This document shows positions 53,181 to 61,370 of a DNA stretch of 64,000 bases, one piece after another. The DNA comes from Domibacillus indicus (lineage in GTDB: Bacteria > Bacillota > Bacilli > Bacillales > Domibacillaceae), in the NCBI RefSeq assembly GCF_023715895.1, contig NZ_JAMBOO010000013.1:35369-99368 (forward strand), written 5' to 3'. Numbering within the stretch: position 1 is the first letter of the stretch; every line of letters starts with the position of its first letter. The position numbers and the translations under genes were made by a program. The notes under the pieces are model-generated. The model was given only the letters and a program-made list of their open reading frames with translations, made no database searches and was not told where the DNA came from.

Positions 53181-53239
53181 TTTTTTTGAGTGTTCCTTAG
53201 AAGAATGAAAAAAATTTGGTATAATGCCAGAAAAAATAA

Positions 53240-53392
53240 GGTGGATTATTATAAAAAGTTTGGTTTACAAGAGACCAACTGCAGTTTTATAAAAGAGGGG
53301 AAATCCTACGTTATAAGGGAGAAAAATTTGTAGTCACAATGATTGTGGGAACTACCTCATTTGAAGTATGTGAAAAAATGTACTTAAGCTAA
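53240..53392 (+). CDS. Small uncertain open frame(s)
   Basis: Behind a TATAAT at about 53219-53224, GTG 53243 opens a 30-codon frame (MDYYKKFGLQETNCSFIKEG and on), while an overlapping frame gives RGEILRYKGEKFVVTMIVGT-TSFEVCEKMYLS. Only one can be real, or a single frameshifted gene is present. Not recognised. Confidence 0.25.
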
Positions 53393-53420
53393 CGGGGGCG
53401 TTAGTCCAACAAGCCAATCT

Positions 53421-53461
53421 AAAAAAGTCGAATCCTTAACGTACGGGAATTCGACTTTTTT
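53421..53461. terminator. Bidirectional rho-independent terminator
   Basis: AAAAAAGTCGAAT and ATTCGACTTTTTT around CCTTAACGTACGGGA. Confidence 0.85.
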
Positions 53462-53481
53462 AGGTTGAAATTCTCTTAGCG

Positions 53482-53512
53482 TACAAAATTTTTGAAATGT
53501 TGTCAGTACCCC
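53482..53512. repeat. 31-bp dispersed repeat, copy also at 1308-1338
   Basis: TACAAAATTTTTGAAATGTT-GTCAGTACCCC matches TACAAAATTTCCGAAATGTT-GGCGATACCCC at 1308-1338 in 26 of 31 bases. Both are in intergenic DNA next to remnants, so it may be an insertion-element end. Confidence 0.5.
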
Positions 53513-53630
53513 ATATGAATAAGCAATGTTATTTTCAGATTGAGTAGCAATTGATCGAAATTGTTGATTAAGGAACCCTATATATAAGTATGCCTGTTAA
53601 AATCTTACGTCAAAAACTTTTCTTATAAAG

Positions 53631-54503
53631 TTACCTTGCGAATCGCCGAGCGGCTGCCACGCATAGCACAACGGCCATATTCACTGCTATGAGTGCTGGG
53701 CTCACTTTCTCGTTTAGAATTATAGAAGCAAGCAGCAGTCCGAAGAAAGGTTGAAGAAGCTGCAGTTGTCCAACCGCAGCTATACCGCCCTGCGCAAGAC
53801 CTCGATACCAGAACACGAAGCCGATGAGCATACTAAATAAAGATACATAAGCAAGGCTGAAGAGAGCAGGATCGCCGATGTCTGCCCACGAGTCCGGTGT
53901 AAAATAGAACGAAAGCGGCAGCATAAGGGGAAGCGATAGAACGAGCGCCCATGAGATTACCTGCCAATTCCCCAGCCTGCGTGAAAGCCGAGCTCCTTCT
54001 GCATAACCAAGACCACATACAATGATAGAAGCAAGCATACATGCATCGCCGATCGGTGATGATTCCCCGTCTTGGAGTAGAGCAAATCCTGCGACCAGGA
54101 AGCTGCCTGCCGCTGAAAAGATCCAAAAGGCAGATCGAGGCCGTTCACCACCCCGGAGTACCCCAAAGATCGCTGTCGAGAGCGGAAGAAGCCCAATAAA
54201 GATAATGGCATGCGCGGACGTGACATATTGAAGAGCCAATGCAGTCAGCAGCGGGAACCCAACCACCACGCCAAACGCCACCACCAATAGGGGAACGATA
54301 TCGCTTCTGACAGGACGTTGCTGCCGGAAGATGAGAAGGAGAGCGCCCGCTAATACGCCAGCAATCGCAGCACGGCAGACGGTGAGAAATAACGGATCGA
54401 AATCTGCTACAGCCAAGCGTGTCGCAGGCAGTGAGCCGCTAAAGATAAGTACGCCCAAAAAACCATTTATCCAACCATTTGTTGCTTTATTCATTACAAT
54501 CAC
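53631..54503 (-). CDS. EamA/DMT-superfamily exporter
   Basis: 290 residues with ten hydrophobic helices in two EamA repeats (GVLIFSGSLPATRLAVADFD at the start; SLFSMLIGFVFWYRGLAQGG and QLLQPFFGLLLASIILNEKV in the second). Start is GTG 54503 or ATG 54494, with AAAGGTG upstream. Base composition is clearly richer in G+C than its neighbours, suggesting arrival from another source. It diverges from a MocR-type regulator gene, the usual arrangement for amino-acid or vitamer efflux, but the substrate is unknown. Confidence 0.85.
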   Translation of the reverse strand: MIVMNKATNGWINGFLGVLIFSGSLPATRLAVADFDPLFLTVCRAAIAGVLAGALLLIFRQQRPVRSDIVPLLVVAFGVVVGFPLLTALALQYVTSAHAIIFIGLLPLSTAIFGVLRGGERPRSAFWIFSAAGSFLVAGFALLQDGESSPIGDACMLASIIVCGLGYAEGARLSRRLGNWQVISWALVLSLPLMLPLSFYFTPDSWADIGDPALFSLAYVSLFSMLIGFVFWYRGLAQGGIAAVGQLQLLQPFFGLLLASIILNEKVSPALIAVNMAVVLCVAAARRFAR

Positions 54504-54534
54504 TTCAAATCACCTTTCCTCTTGATTAAGTTAC

Positions 54535-54665
54535 TAAACCATTTTTTATGGGTCGGTCTTATCAAACCTTTCATCCTGGAATACAATGACTATAAACTGG
54601 AATTGGCCTTTCATAAATAGCCAGTTTTCTTAAATAAAACCAGGCCAGTTAGGAGAAATCCCACA
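54535..54665. promoter_or_regulatory. Divergent control region with repeated CCAGTT half-sites
   Basis: ATAAACTGG, then AATTGGCC, then AGCCAGTTTT and finally AGGCCAGTT occur within 65 bases in mixed orientation. MocR regulators bind spaced direct and inverted repeats in such shared promoters. Confidence 0.45.
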
Positions 54666-54666
54666 A

Positions 54667-56058
54667 ATGGATATCATGCCTTTTTTAAATCGAGATCTAG
54701 ATATTCCGCTTTATCAGCAGCTCTATCAGTTTTTCAAGGAAAATATGCATGAAGGCCGTATTCGAAAAGAAATGAAACTCCCTTCAAAAAGGCTGCTCGC
54801 GACACAGCTTTCTATTAGCCAAACGACTGTCGAACGGGCTTATGATCAGCTTGCTGCTGAAGGCTATATTGTGAGCAAGCCAAGAAGCGGCTGGTTTGCT
54901 GCTTATAATGATTCTGATTTTGTCCATGTTAAAATGCCAGGCACATCATCCAATAAGCCAAAAGCACAAGATAGTGAACAATGGATTGATTTTCATTATG
55001 GCAATGTGGATTCTGGCCACTTCCCTTTTTCCGCTTGGCGAAAAAGCATGGTCAGTAGCTTAGATCAATATGGCCAACAGCTTTATCGTCCGGGAGATAT
55101 TTTAGGAGAATTTGAGCTGAGAACACTCATTGCAGAATATCTGTATCAATCGCGAGGCGTCCATTGTCAGCCTGAACAGGTCATCATAGGGGCTGGGAGC
55201 CCTGTTCTAATGCATATCTTGTGCCAAGTCTTCGGCCCGAACATTTCCATAGGGTATGAGGATCCGGGTTCTTCGAGGTCTAGAAAGATTTTTGAAATCA
55301 ATCATATGAAGATTCTTCCTATACCAGTCGATGATGAAGGAATCTGTATACAGAATATCCAAAAAGAGCGGCCAAGCCTTTTATATGTAACACCTTCTCA
55401 TCAATTTCCACTAGGAACCATTATGACAATTAATAGAAGAATACAGCTGCTTAAATGGGCAGCGGAAAATCAGTCATTTATTATTGAGGATGATTATGAT
55501 GGTGAATTTAGATACAGCGGACAGCCCATCCCATCCTTGCAAGGGCTTGATCACCATGACCGCGTTATTTATATGGGCACTTTTTCAAAATCACTGCTCC
55601 CTTCGCTGCGTATCAGCTATATGATTCTTCCTTCGCCTCTTTTAGAAAAGGGCAGTGAAATCACTTCTTTGTATAAGCAAACGGTGTCCTCCCATAATCA
55701 ACTGGCGCTGGCTGAATTTATAAAAAAGGGCAACTGGCAAAAACATATCAACAGAATGAGAAAGCTGTATCAAAAGAAAAGAGCAATTTTGTTAGAGGCC
55801 TTACAAAACGAATTAGGAAAACAAGTAAAGATTCGAGGAGAAAACTCTGGACTGCATATCCTGCTTGACGTTTACTCGCCACTTAGTGAAAAAGAGCTCA
55901 TTGAGAAAGCAAAAGAGCAGGGAGTGAAAATTTATCCTGCATCTCTTTTTTATAAAAAACAACCTCCTACAGCCACTGTCTTAATTGGATTCGCAGGGGT
56001 TTCTGAAGATAACATACGAGAAGGTATAAAAAAACTGAAAACTGCTTGGAAAATATAA
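54667..56058 (+). CDS. MocR/PdxR-type regulator (GntR helix-turn-helix fused to aminotransferase-like domain)
   Basis: 463 residues: a GntR winged helix in residues 8-75 (LPSKRLLATQLSISQTTVER, AYDQLAAEGYI) and a fold-type-I aminotransferase-like domain from about 95, with NVDSGHFPFSAWR, IIEDDYDGEFRYSG and the PLP lysine in GTFSKSLLPSLRISY. Such proteins sense PLP or an amino-acid aldimine. Divergent from the EamA exporter, its probable target. TAGGAGAAA precedes the ATG at 54667; a second ATG lies nine bases on. Confidence 0.88.
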   Translation: MDIMPFLNRDLDIPLYQQLYQFFKENMHEGRIRKEMKLPSKRLLATQLSISQTTVERAYDQLAAEGYIVSKPRSGWFAAYNDSDFVHVKMPGTSSNKPKAQDSEQWIDFHYGNVDSGHFPFSAWRKSMVSSLDQYGQQLYRPGDILGEFELRTLIAEYLYQSRGVHCQPEQVIIGAGSPVLMHILCQVFGPNISIGYEDPGSSRSRKIFEINHMKILPIPVDDEGICIQNIQKERPSLLYVTPSHQFPLGTIMTINRRIQLLKWAAENQSFIIEDDYDGEFRYSGQPIPSLQGLDHHDRVIYMGTFSKSLLPSLRISYMILPSPLLEKGSEITSLYKQTVSSHNQLALAEFIKKGNWQKHINRMRKLYQKKRAILLEALQNELGKQVKIRGENSGLHILLDVYSPLSEKELIEKAKEQGVKIYPASLFYKKQPPTATVLIGFAGVSEDNIREGIKKLKTAWKI

Positions 56059-56158
56059 GACAGCTTTCAGTTTTGATAAGACGCAAATGATCTGCTTTTC
56101 TTTTGGAAAAGACGGTTGTACGATCAAACAAAACTACTGAAAAAATTAAGAGTGGACA

Positions 56159-56187
56159 CCAAAAGATCGGGGAGCCAGATCTTTTGG
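56159..56187 (+). terminator. Rho-independent terminator of the MocR gene
   Basis: CCAAAAGATC-GGGGAGCCA-GATCTTTTGG, a 10-bp perfect stem followed by TTC. About 100 bases after the stop codon. Confidence 0.65.
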
Positions 56188-56189
56188 TT

Positions 56190-56262
56190 CTCGCTCGTTT
56201 TACCATCTTCGGCGAGAACACCCCCATTTCAAGCTTGCTAAGTGGGCGGTAGTTCAAGGATG
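56190..56262 (-). mobile_element. IS200/IS605-type end remnant, inverted copy
   Basis: ATCTTCGGCGAGAACACCCC-CATTTCAAGCTTGCTAAGTGGG is the reverse complement of the remnant at 43455-43515 with few changes. No transposase gene accompanies it. Confidence 0.5.
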
Positions 56263-56407
56263 TAGCGTTAAAGTCAAAGAAGGAAGAACGTAAAATAAAA
56301 GAGCTGTGTGCATTACTTTCTCGAATTATATATAATAATGGAAATAGCTGTCTAAAAAACGAGATATTTTTGCATTTCTCAAGTTTTCTGTGAAGGAGAG
56401 TTGAATT

Positions 56408-56719
56408 ATGGCTAGAGTGTTAAAATCAAAAAAAGATATTGAACAATTTTCTATTGATTTCCCTCATATTACCTTTTATGATGAACAGGGAAACAAGCAT
56501 TATTTTGTTTTTGAAGACAAGAAGAGAAATGGGCAGTGGACGCTGATGTTAAGTGAAGATACAAAGGCGTGGACCATTCATGGCAAAGGCAGTACCTATT
56601 GCGATGCAGATGAACAGCTGCTGGAACTAACAGAAATGGTTCAGTTTGTCTGGAAGAACCGTGGCTCTGTTAATAAAGCTTTGCGTCAAAATGCGGAATC
56701 AAGTAGCGAAAAAGCATAA
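56408..56719 (+). CDS. Conserved 103-residue orphan protein, copy 2
   Basis: MARVLKSKKDIEQFSIDFPH, then NKHYFVFEDKKRNGQWTLML and AWTIHGKGSTYCDADEQLLE. Paralogue of the gene at 45113, with nearly the same 110-base upstream region. Both copies follow an IS200/IS605-like end remnant by 120-150 bases. Function unknown. Confidence 0.7.
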   Translation: MARVLKSKKDIEQFSIDFPHITFYDEQGNKHYFVFEDKKRNGQWTLMLSEDTKAWTIHGKGSTYCDADEQLLELTEMVQFVWKNRGSVNKALRQNAESSSEKA

Positions 56720-56908
56720 TACATAAAAAGGCAGGCTCCCATATTTCTCTTGCATGGCTACAACCTTTCCGCTAACACTAATCATGACTATAAGGTTCTA
56801 AGAAAGATTATGGGACGGACCAGAAAGATGGTCGTGTTTGGGGATGAAGCGGCTCAAAAACCTCCCATACAGCTAGAGAGCAATGAAGATTTAGAAATAG
56901 CAGAGTAG
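56720..56908 (+). other. Gap with a short coding-like tail
   Basis: The frame ending at TAG 56908 reads MGRTRKMVVFGDEAAQKPPI-QLESNEDLEIAE (ATG 56810) without a clear ribosome site. It may be the end of a lost gene. A terminator follows. Confidence 0.25.
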
Positions 56909-56938
56909 AAAGCACAGTATATGAGCTGTGCTTTTTTT
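56909..56938 (+). terminator. Rho-independent terminator
   Basis: AAAGCACAG-TATATGAG-CTGTGCTTT followed by TTTTATT. Confidence 0.8.
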
Positions 56939-57149
56939 ATTAGTCAAATTTAGTCAAACTTTGCGTAAAATGCGGTTTAAACGTGAATTTTACAAAGTAA
57001 TTATTCGTTAAGGTACACTTACTGGTTTGGATTTGTCATGATTCCCTTTTTAGCATTAACGGCGTTTACGTTGATCACCATCAAATAAGCCAGTTCTTTT
57101 TTGTTAAAAGAATCTTATCTATATATAAAGACAAAGTTGAGGTGATGTA

Positions 57150-57716
57150 ATGGGGGCTACAAAATGGCATGAGAAAAACAGTAATGTGCTCCATTGGCAA
57201 ATACCGGGAGAAGAAATGCCGATCCCTGCAGCAAAGAAAAAAACAGCGTTTATTCATCCAGCAATTGTAACGGGTATTGTGACTTTAGCGATTGGTATCG
57301 GTACGTTTTTTAGTGTAATAATGATCAATGCTGTGGATATAGAGAAGGCACAAAAACAACAGGCCGTTAACGGGAATGAAAGACCTGTGCAGGAAAATAA
57401 GCCAACCGATGTAAAAGATGTGACAGTCGCCCTCATTCAAGGAGGTGTTTTCTCAACGGCAGAGGCTGCAGAAAAAGCCAAACCTAAAAATGTTCCAACG
57501 ACAGTCGTTCCCTCAGAAGGACAGTTTCTCTTGGTGTTAGGAGCCGCTTCAACAATAGAAGCGGCAAAAGAATTAGCTGAGCCGATTGAGCAAAAAGGAA
57601 TAGCAGTGTATATAAAAGAATTACCCATCCCGATGACTAATGATATTAAGAAACAGCTTTCATCGGAGAAAGATCAGCAAAACATACTTGATCTGTTAAA
57701 AACAGCATTTAATTAA
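57150..57716 (+). CDS. SPOR-domain membrane protein (SpoIIB-like)
   Basis: 188 residues: cytoplasmic head of about 35 with a basic AKKKTA stretch, one transmembrane helix (PAIVTGIVTLAIGIGTFFSV), a linker, then a SPOR-like peptidoglycan-binding domain (VTVALIQGGVFSTAEAAEKA, FLLVLGAASTIEAAKELAEP). The build matches SpoIIB, which binds septal denuded glycan at engulfment, though the usual comC/maf neighbours are absent. GAGGTGATGTA precedes the ATG. Confidence 0.7.
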   Translation: MGATKWHEKNSNVLHWQIPGEEMPIPAAKKKTAFIHPAIVTGIVTLAIGIGTFFSVIMINAVDIEKAQKQQAVNGNERPVQENKPTDVKDVTVALIQGGVFSTAEAAEKAKPKNVPTTVVPSEGQFLLVLGAASTIEAAKELAEPIEQKGIAVYIKELPIPMTNDIKKQLSSEKDQQNILDLLKTAFN

Positions 57717-57960
57717 CCTGCTGTGCAAGGCAGATTTCATACCGTATGACAACTTCGAATTTGTGTGAGCTGCAGTTGTTTTAGATTAGTTCAATAGCAA
57801 TGAACCTTCTTATTGTTATTTAAAAACTCATACTTTTTCTCATAGTTTTTTATTTCCGCTTAATTTTATTTAATACAAAATCAGAAAACCTTGATTTAAA
57901 GCCATACTTTAAATTAGTTTTCCTCTATTTGTTAGGCGGCATGATGTAGTATCATTCCCC
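57717..57960. other. Intergenic stretch, no gene
   Basis: AT-rich, no open frame with a ribosome site. It ends at a terminator. Confidence 0.35.
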
Positions 57961-57961
57961 G

Positions 57962-58009
57962 AAAAAGCATCAAACTTTGATTTATCAGGGTTTGATGCTT
58001 TTTATTTTC
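57962..58009 (+). terminator. Rho-independent terminator
   Basis: AAAAAGCATCAAAC and GTTTGATGCTTTTT around TTTGATTTATCAGG, then ATTTTC. Confidence 0.8.
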
Positions 58010-58018
58010 TTTTATAAT

Positions 58019-58135
58019 GGCTCTGTTAAAGAGCAATGTTGGTTTTCTTCTTCAACTAACGAAGCAGGTTTGTTGAAGTTAGTGTAGCATGCTTGCTACC
58101 AGGTATAAGCAGTAAATAATAGGTTCATTTCAAAT
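58019..58135 (+). repeat. GGCTCTGTTAA repeat element
   Basis: GGCTCTGTTAAAGAGCAATG-TTGGTTTTC heads a 115-base non-coding block with internal complementarity (TTCTTCAACTAAC / GTTTGTTGAAGTTAG). Shorter relatives of its first 15-25 bases occur at 28281, 59571 and 61243, each at the end of a gene or relic. Confidence 0.5.
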
Positions 58136-58142
58136 GAAAAAT

Positions 58143-58174
58143 AAAAGGTCGGCAAAAAGAAGCGACCTTTTATA
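58143..58174. terminator. Rho-independent terminator
   Basis: AAAAGGTCG and CGACCTTTT around GCAAAAAGAAG. It ends the secreted-protein gene on the minus strand. Confidence 0.7.
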
Positions 58175-58216
58175 TACGGGTTGCGGTTTAGGCTTATAGA
58201 TTAAAAAATTTTATTT

Positions 58217-58840
58217 TTATTTAATTAATGTAAAAGAAGTTCCTGTAAAAACACTCGCACCAGAGTGATCAAATTCTTCAGTTCCTGTATTGCCTATTTT
58301 TCCAGAAACTGTAACGGTACTGTAATCTATAATGGTGGCCGTGGATAATTGAAGATATTGATTAAAATCAATCTCTATATTTCTGTCCACGTATTTATGA
58401 GTTGAGTAATTTCTAGGATTGAATGTCCAAGTAAGGTCGACAGATTCATCACCAGCAGGTGTCTCTATAGTGTAAAAAACATCGTTTTTCTTATCATACA
58501 CATCTTCTACTTTAGTTAAAGCGACCGTTTTATTTACTTTTACCGTTCCTTTTGTAGTGTTGAATACCACATCGGATGCTGGAACAACAGCACTACCATA
58601 ATAATATAAACCAGCCTCAAAATTGTACTTTTCTAAATACAAAATATATTGGTCTTTATTCTCTGGATCAGCAGTAAGAGTTGTATAAGTTTCTACTGAT
58701 CCTTGAATGCCATCAAACATCGCACTCTCAATTGAACTTTTTGATACTTGGGAATCTCTTTGATTACCTTGTGCCATTGCTGGCAGAGCCATAGTCAGGA
58801 TGAATACAACAGTCAACATCATTACTCTGAATCGCTTCAA
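58217..58840 (-). CDS. Secreted beta-rich protein, unknown function
   Basis: 207 residues from TTG 58840, 6 bases after GGGGGTG. Signal peptide MKRFRVMMLTVVFILTMALP with cleavage after AMA. The mature part is beta-rich (QYILYLEKYNFEAGLYYYGS, VDLTWTFNPRNYSTHKYVDR) and ends GASVFTGTSFTLIK. It lacks Cys and shows no enzyme motif. Not recognised. Exported, probably to the cell surface or medium. Confidence 0.65.
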   Translation of the reverse strand: MKRFRVMMLTVVFILTMALPAMAQGNQRDSQVSKSSIESAMFDGIQGSVETYTTLTADPENKDQYILYLEKYNFEAGLYYYGSAVVPASDVVFNTTKGTVKVNKTVALTKVEDVYDKKNDVFYTIETPAGDESVDLTWTFNPRNYSTHKYVDRNIEIDFNQYLQLSTATIIDYSTVTVSGKIGNTGTEEFDHSGASVFTGTSFTLIK

Positions 58841-59024
58841 TAAATACACCCCCAAAAATAATGGAAACCTAAACCACACACATCAATTGTATTTTATTGA
58901 GAATGAAAAGTATTTATGATAATTTCGACATTTTTTAAAAAACAAAAAATTGAATTGTAGTTATGCTCTGTCTAAAATCTTTTAAGTTTGTGAAGGAAAG
59001 TACTTAAACTATAGGGGGCAAGAG

Positions 59025-59130
59025 TTGCTGTATACTAATGCAGATTTTTCACTTTGGGATAATGCCCCTAATTATTTAATTGTCGATGAAGAATTAGATA
59101 CATTAGACCCTTCAATAAATAATCTGCCCC
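59025..59130 (+). other. Coding-like stretch, possible relic
   Basis: AGGGGGCAAGAG precedes TTG 59025, and the first ~35 codons (YTNADFSLWDNAPNYLIVDE, then ELDTLDPSINN) look like protein. The frame then runs antisense through a terminator and into the membrane gene at 59165, so the gene is probably truncated. Confidence 0.3.
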
Positions 59131-59149
59131 TCACTTTTGGGGTGCAGAT
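59121..59149 (-). terminator. Terminator-like hairpin for the 59165 gene
   Basis: ATCTGCCCC and GGGGTGCAGAT around TCACTTTT, immediately beyond the stop of the minus-strand membrane gene. Confidence 0.55.
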
Positions 59150-59164
59150 CACATTAAATCTTTT

Positions 59165-59545
59165 TTATTTCTTGCTTCTTGTTAAATCAGGTCCTCCTAA
59201 GTCAGTAAAAGCAAAAATAAGCGATACACCTAAACAAAAAACGATGATATTAGAGAAGCCGAGTTTCGGAACCCCTAGCAAATAATCGCAAAGGAATATC
59301 CCAACAGTTAGATAAAGGAACCATCTAATGAATATGAATAGCTTTTTTCTGACATCCTTTTGTTCCGTTGTTTTCTGTTCTTTTAAATTCATATAAAGAA
59401 GGATACTTAAAAAGAGTGCTCCTTCAATTGAACTGGTAATGACCCTCATCAATCGAGTTTCATCAAAACCAAATAACAAATGTCCTAAAGTGTACAGTGC
59501 TGATAAAAAAATAACCCATCGAAGTAAGACTTTTTTCTTTTTCAT
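59165..59545 (-). CDS. Small membrane protein, unknown function
   Basis: 126 residues with four hydrophobic helices (about 8-28, 35-52, 70-88 and 98-115) and basic ends. AAGGAATTATAAGCTT precedes the ATG. Last gene of a minus-strand series of small proteins (60493-60660, 60032, 59825, 59614). Looks like an immunity or accessory membrane protein, by context only. Confidence 0.55.
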   Translation of the reverse strand: MKKKKVLLRWVIFLSALYTLGHLLFGFDETRLMRVITSSIEGALFLSILLYMNLKEQKTTEQKDVRKKLFIFIRWFLYLTVGIFLCDYLLGVPKLGFSNIIVFCLGVSLIFAFTDLGGPDLTRSKK

Positions 59546-59613
59546 AAGCTTATAATTCCTTTTTTAAATTGGCTCTGTTAAGTAACAATATTGTTTTTTC
59601 TTTTATACGTGAT

Positions 59614-59828
59614 TTATTCTGTTATCAACCAAAAAACTGCTACAAAAAGGAGGACTGGCACAAATAAAAGAAAGATTATCAGTATGCCGTATTTTCCTTC
59701 ACCTTTAAATTCCTTTTTTATTTCTTGATTCTTTTTCTAGCTGCTTCTTTGCTTCGAGAAGTCCAAAGGAAACAAGAAATGCCATAAATAAAGACAGCCA
59801 TTATGGTCAGAACCGTACTATCAATCAT
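59614..59828 (-). pseudogene. Frameshifted small membrane protein
   Basis: ATG 59828 starts MIDSTVLTIMAVFIYGISCF, which stops after KRIKK at a TAA in an A-rich run; one frame over, EIKKEFKGEGKYGILIIFLL continues to ITE-stop. A one-base slip in the A-run would rejoin the two halves into a ~70-residue two-helix protein. The ATG overlaps the end of the 59825 gene. Confidence 0.5.
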
Positions 59829-60019
59829 ACTTTATCACTTCTTCTCTTTTTTATCTCACGGTAAGTGACTATCCAGTAGACAAGGGTGAAAATGCTCAAT
59901 CCTTCAATATAGTCAACCTTATCAGCATCAAAAAAGAAAAGCGTTGCCACCGAATAAACAATTGAAACTATCAAATAATTTCTTAATCTTATCTTAAGCA
60001 GGATATCAATCCCCTCCAT
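59825..60019 (-). CDS. Small membrane protein of about 64 residues
   Basis: Two hydrophobic helices (NYLIVSIVYSVATLFFFDAD and IEGLSIFTLVYWIVTY) and a Lys/Arg tail. GGAGGGGA lies just inside the annotated ATG, so the true start may be a non-ATG codon slightly downstream. The stop overlaps the next gene by four bases, implying coupled translation. Confidence 0.5.
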   Translation of the reverse strand: MEGIDILLKIRLRNYLIVSIVYSVATLFFFDADKVDYIEGLSIFTLVYWIVTYREIKKRRSDKV

Positions 60020-60031
60020 TGTATAAAGGAA

Positions 60032-60442
60032 TTATATTGCTTCTTGATATAACTCAAAACGCAGGACTTTATGTGTTAATGGGATTTTGAATTCCTTGAG
60101 GTTTTCAACTTTTTTATAAAAATCTTCTACGTCACCTTCAGAATCAAAGTACCACTCTTCAGCCTTTAACTTCTTTAGCTCTTTTGTTGGTTCAAGAACA
60201 AATTCACAATGTAGATGTTTCACCTCACCCTCTTCATTCGTGAACTGCCTAACAAAGTCATAGTAAAACAATTTTTCTCCTGTAAAATTATGAACACCAC
60301 ATTGGAACAGTAGTGCCGCTTCATCTTCTTCATCTATTTCTTCTTTTCCAAAAGCTTTAAATTCTTCCCATACCTGTACAATATCCGTAGAACTTTCACC
60401 TATTTTGTTTTTTAGATAACTTTCTGCCTCTTCAAATTTCAT
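60032..60442 (-). CDS. Acidic soluble protein, immunity-like, unknown function
   Basis: 136 residues from ATG 60442, 8 bases after GGGAGTG (the frame extends to 60478). MKFEEAESYLKNKIGESSTD, FTGEKLFYYDFVRQFTNEEG and LHCEFVLEPTKELKKLKAEE. Strongly acidic, no Cys cluster, no known motif. Size, charge and company are those of toxin-immunity proteins. Confidence 0.55.
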   Translation of the reverse strand: MKFEEAESYLKNKIGESSTDIVQVWEEFKAFGKEEIDEEDEAALLFQCGVHNFTGEKLFYYDFVRQFTNEEGEVKHLHCEFVLEPTKELKKLKAEEWYFDSEGDVEDFYKKVENLKEFKIPLTHKVLRFELYQEAI

Positions 60443-60492
60443 TATTGTTTCACTCCCAGTTTTTAATAGCCTGGCCATTTCTCGTTGATTAG

Positions 60493-60660
60493 CTACTTTA
60501 AATAGTTTTTGTTCCGTTTCTTCCTGCGGTATGAGTAATTTGCCATCAGCAGCAAAACGATAATAAAAGCTAAATCAAGATAATCTGTAAATTCTTTAAA
60601 GACAAATTTACAGAGAAGGATGATACCTAGAGCAGTTAAAAACGTAATTTTCTCTTTCAA
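60493..60660 (-). CDS. 55-residue membrane protein with TTG start
   Basis: AAAAAGGAG followed by TTATCAAT and TTG at 60658-60660 opens MKEKITFLTALGIILLCKFV, a loop FKEFTDYLD, a second helix LAFIIVLLLMANYSY and a basic tail RRKKRNKNYLK ending at 60493. Good spacing, two helices and a positive tail support a real gene although it is short and lacks ATG. Confidence 0.6.
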   Translation of the reverse strand: MKEKITFLTALGIILLCKFVFKEFTDYLDLAFIIVLLLMANYSYRRKKRNKNYLK

Positions 60661-60802
60661 AATTGATAACTCCTTTTTATGTAGCTGGATAAAGATTTCC
60701 GCTAAAGTAACCGTTTAATATAAATAAAAAGGATAAAAAAGGATAAAAACGACTAGCAGCGAATTATTTACGGATAACTTTATAAAGGACTGGAATTTAA
60801 TT

Positions 60803-61237
60803 ATGTGGAAAAATTATATAAAGACAATATCAAAAGAATACCATTTCACAGCTCCAGCGACTAATGCCGAAATAACCCTGATTAAAGAAAAATTAAATGT
60901 TGAGTTGCCTCCAAATTTATTAAACCTATACAACGAAACGAATGGAGTATTTGATGAGCATGGCTATCCTCTAATTTGGTCAACCGGACAAATAGTAGAA
61001 GATAACTTGTTTTTTAGAAATTTTGAGGATTACAGGGATATTTACATGCCATTTGACCATTTATTATTTTTCTCTGGTGCAGGGAATGGTGATTTATTTG
61101 GCTTTGCAATATTAAACGGAAATATCCAAAAAGGCGATATATATGTGTGGGGCCATAAGGACGATAGCCGGACATGGATTGCTGCTTCATTAGAAGAGTT
61201 TATCAAAGGCTGGATTACTGGAGAAATCACCATTTAA
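60803..61237 (+). CDS. SMI1/KNR4 (SUKH-1) family immunity protein
   Basis: 144 residues with the SUKH pattern: ATNAEITLIKEKLNVELPPN-LLNLYNETNGV at residues 20-51, FFSGAGNGDLFGFAI near 88-102, IYVWGHKDDSRTWIAASLEE-FI at the end. SUKH proteins neutralise nuclease or deaminase toxins of contact-dependent systems. No such toxin is in the window, so it is an orphan. Confidence 0.85.
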   Translation: MWKNYIKTISKEYHFTAPATNAEITLIKEKLNVELPPNLLNLYNETNGVFDEHGYPLIWSTGQIVEDNLFFRNFEDYRDIYMPFDHLLFFSGAGNGDLFGFAILNGNIQKGDIYVWGHKDDSRTWIAASLEEFIKGWITGEITI

Positions 61238-61370
61238 ATAAAAGGGTCTGTTAAAAAAATTGGTGTTGATTTTCTTAATGAACATAGCTGTTTTCTTTAA
61301 GGAAGACAAGCGTTAAATAATAAGTAAAATATAGAGGCATAAAAAATAAAAGCACGGAGAATGAAATGTT

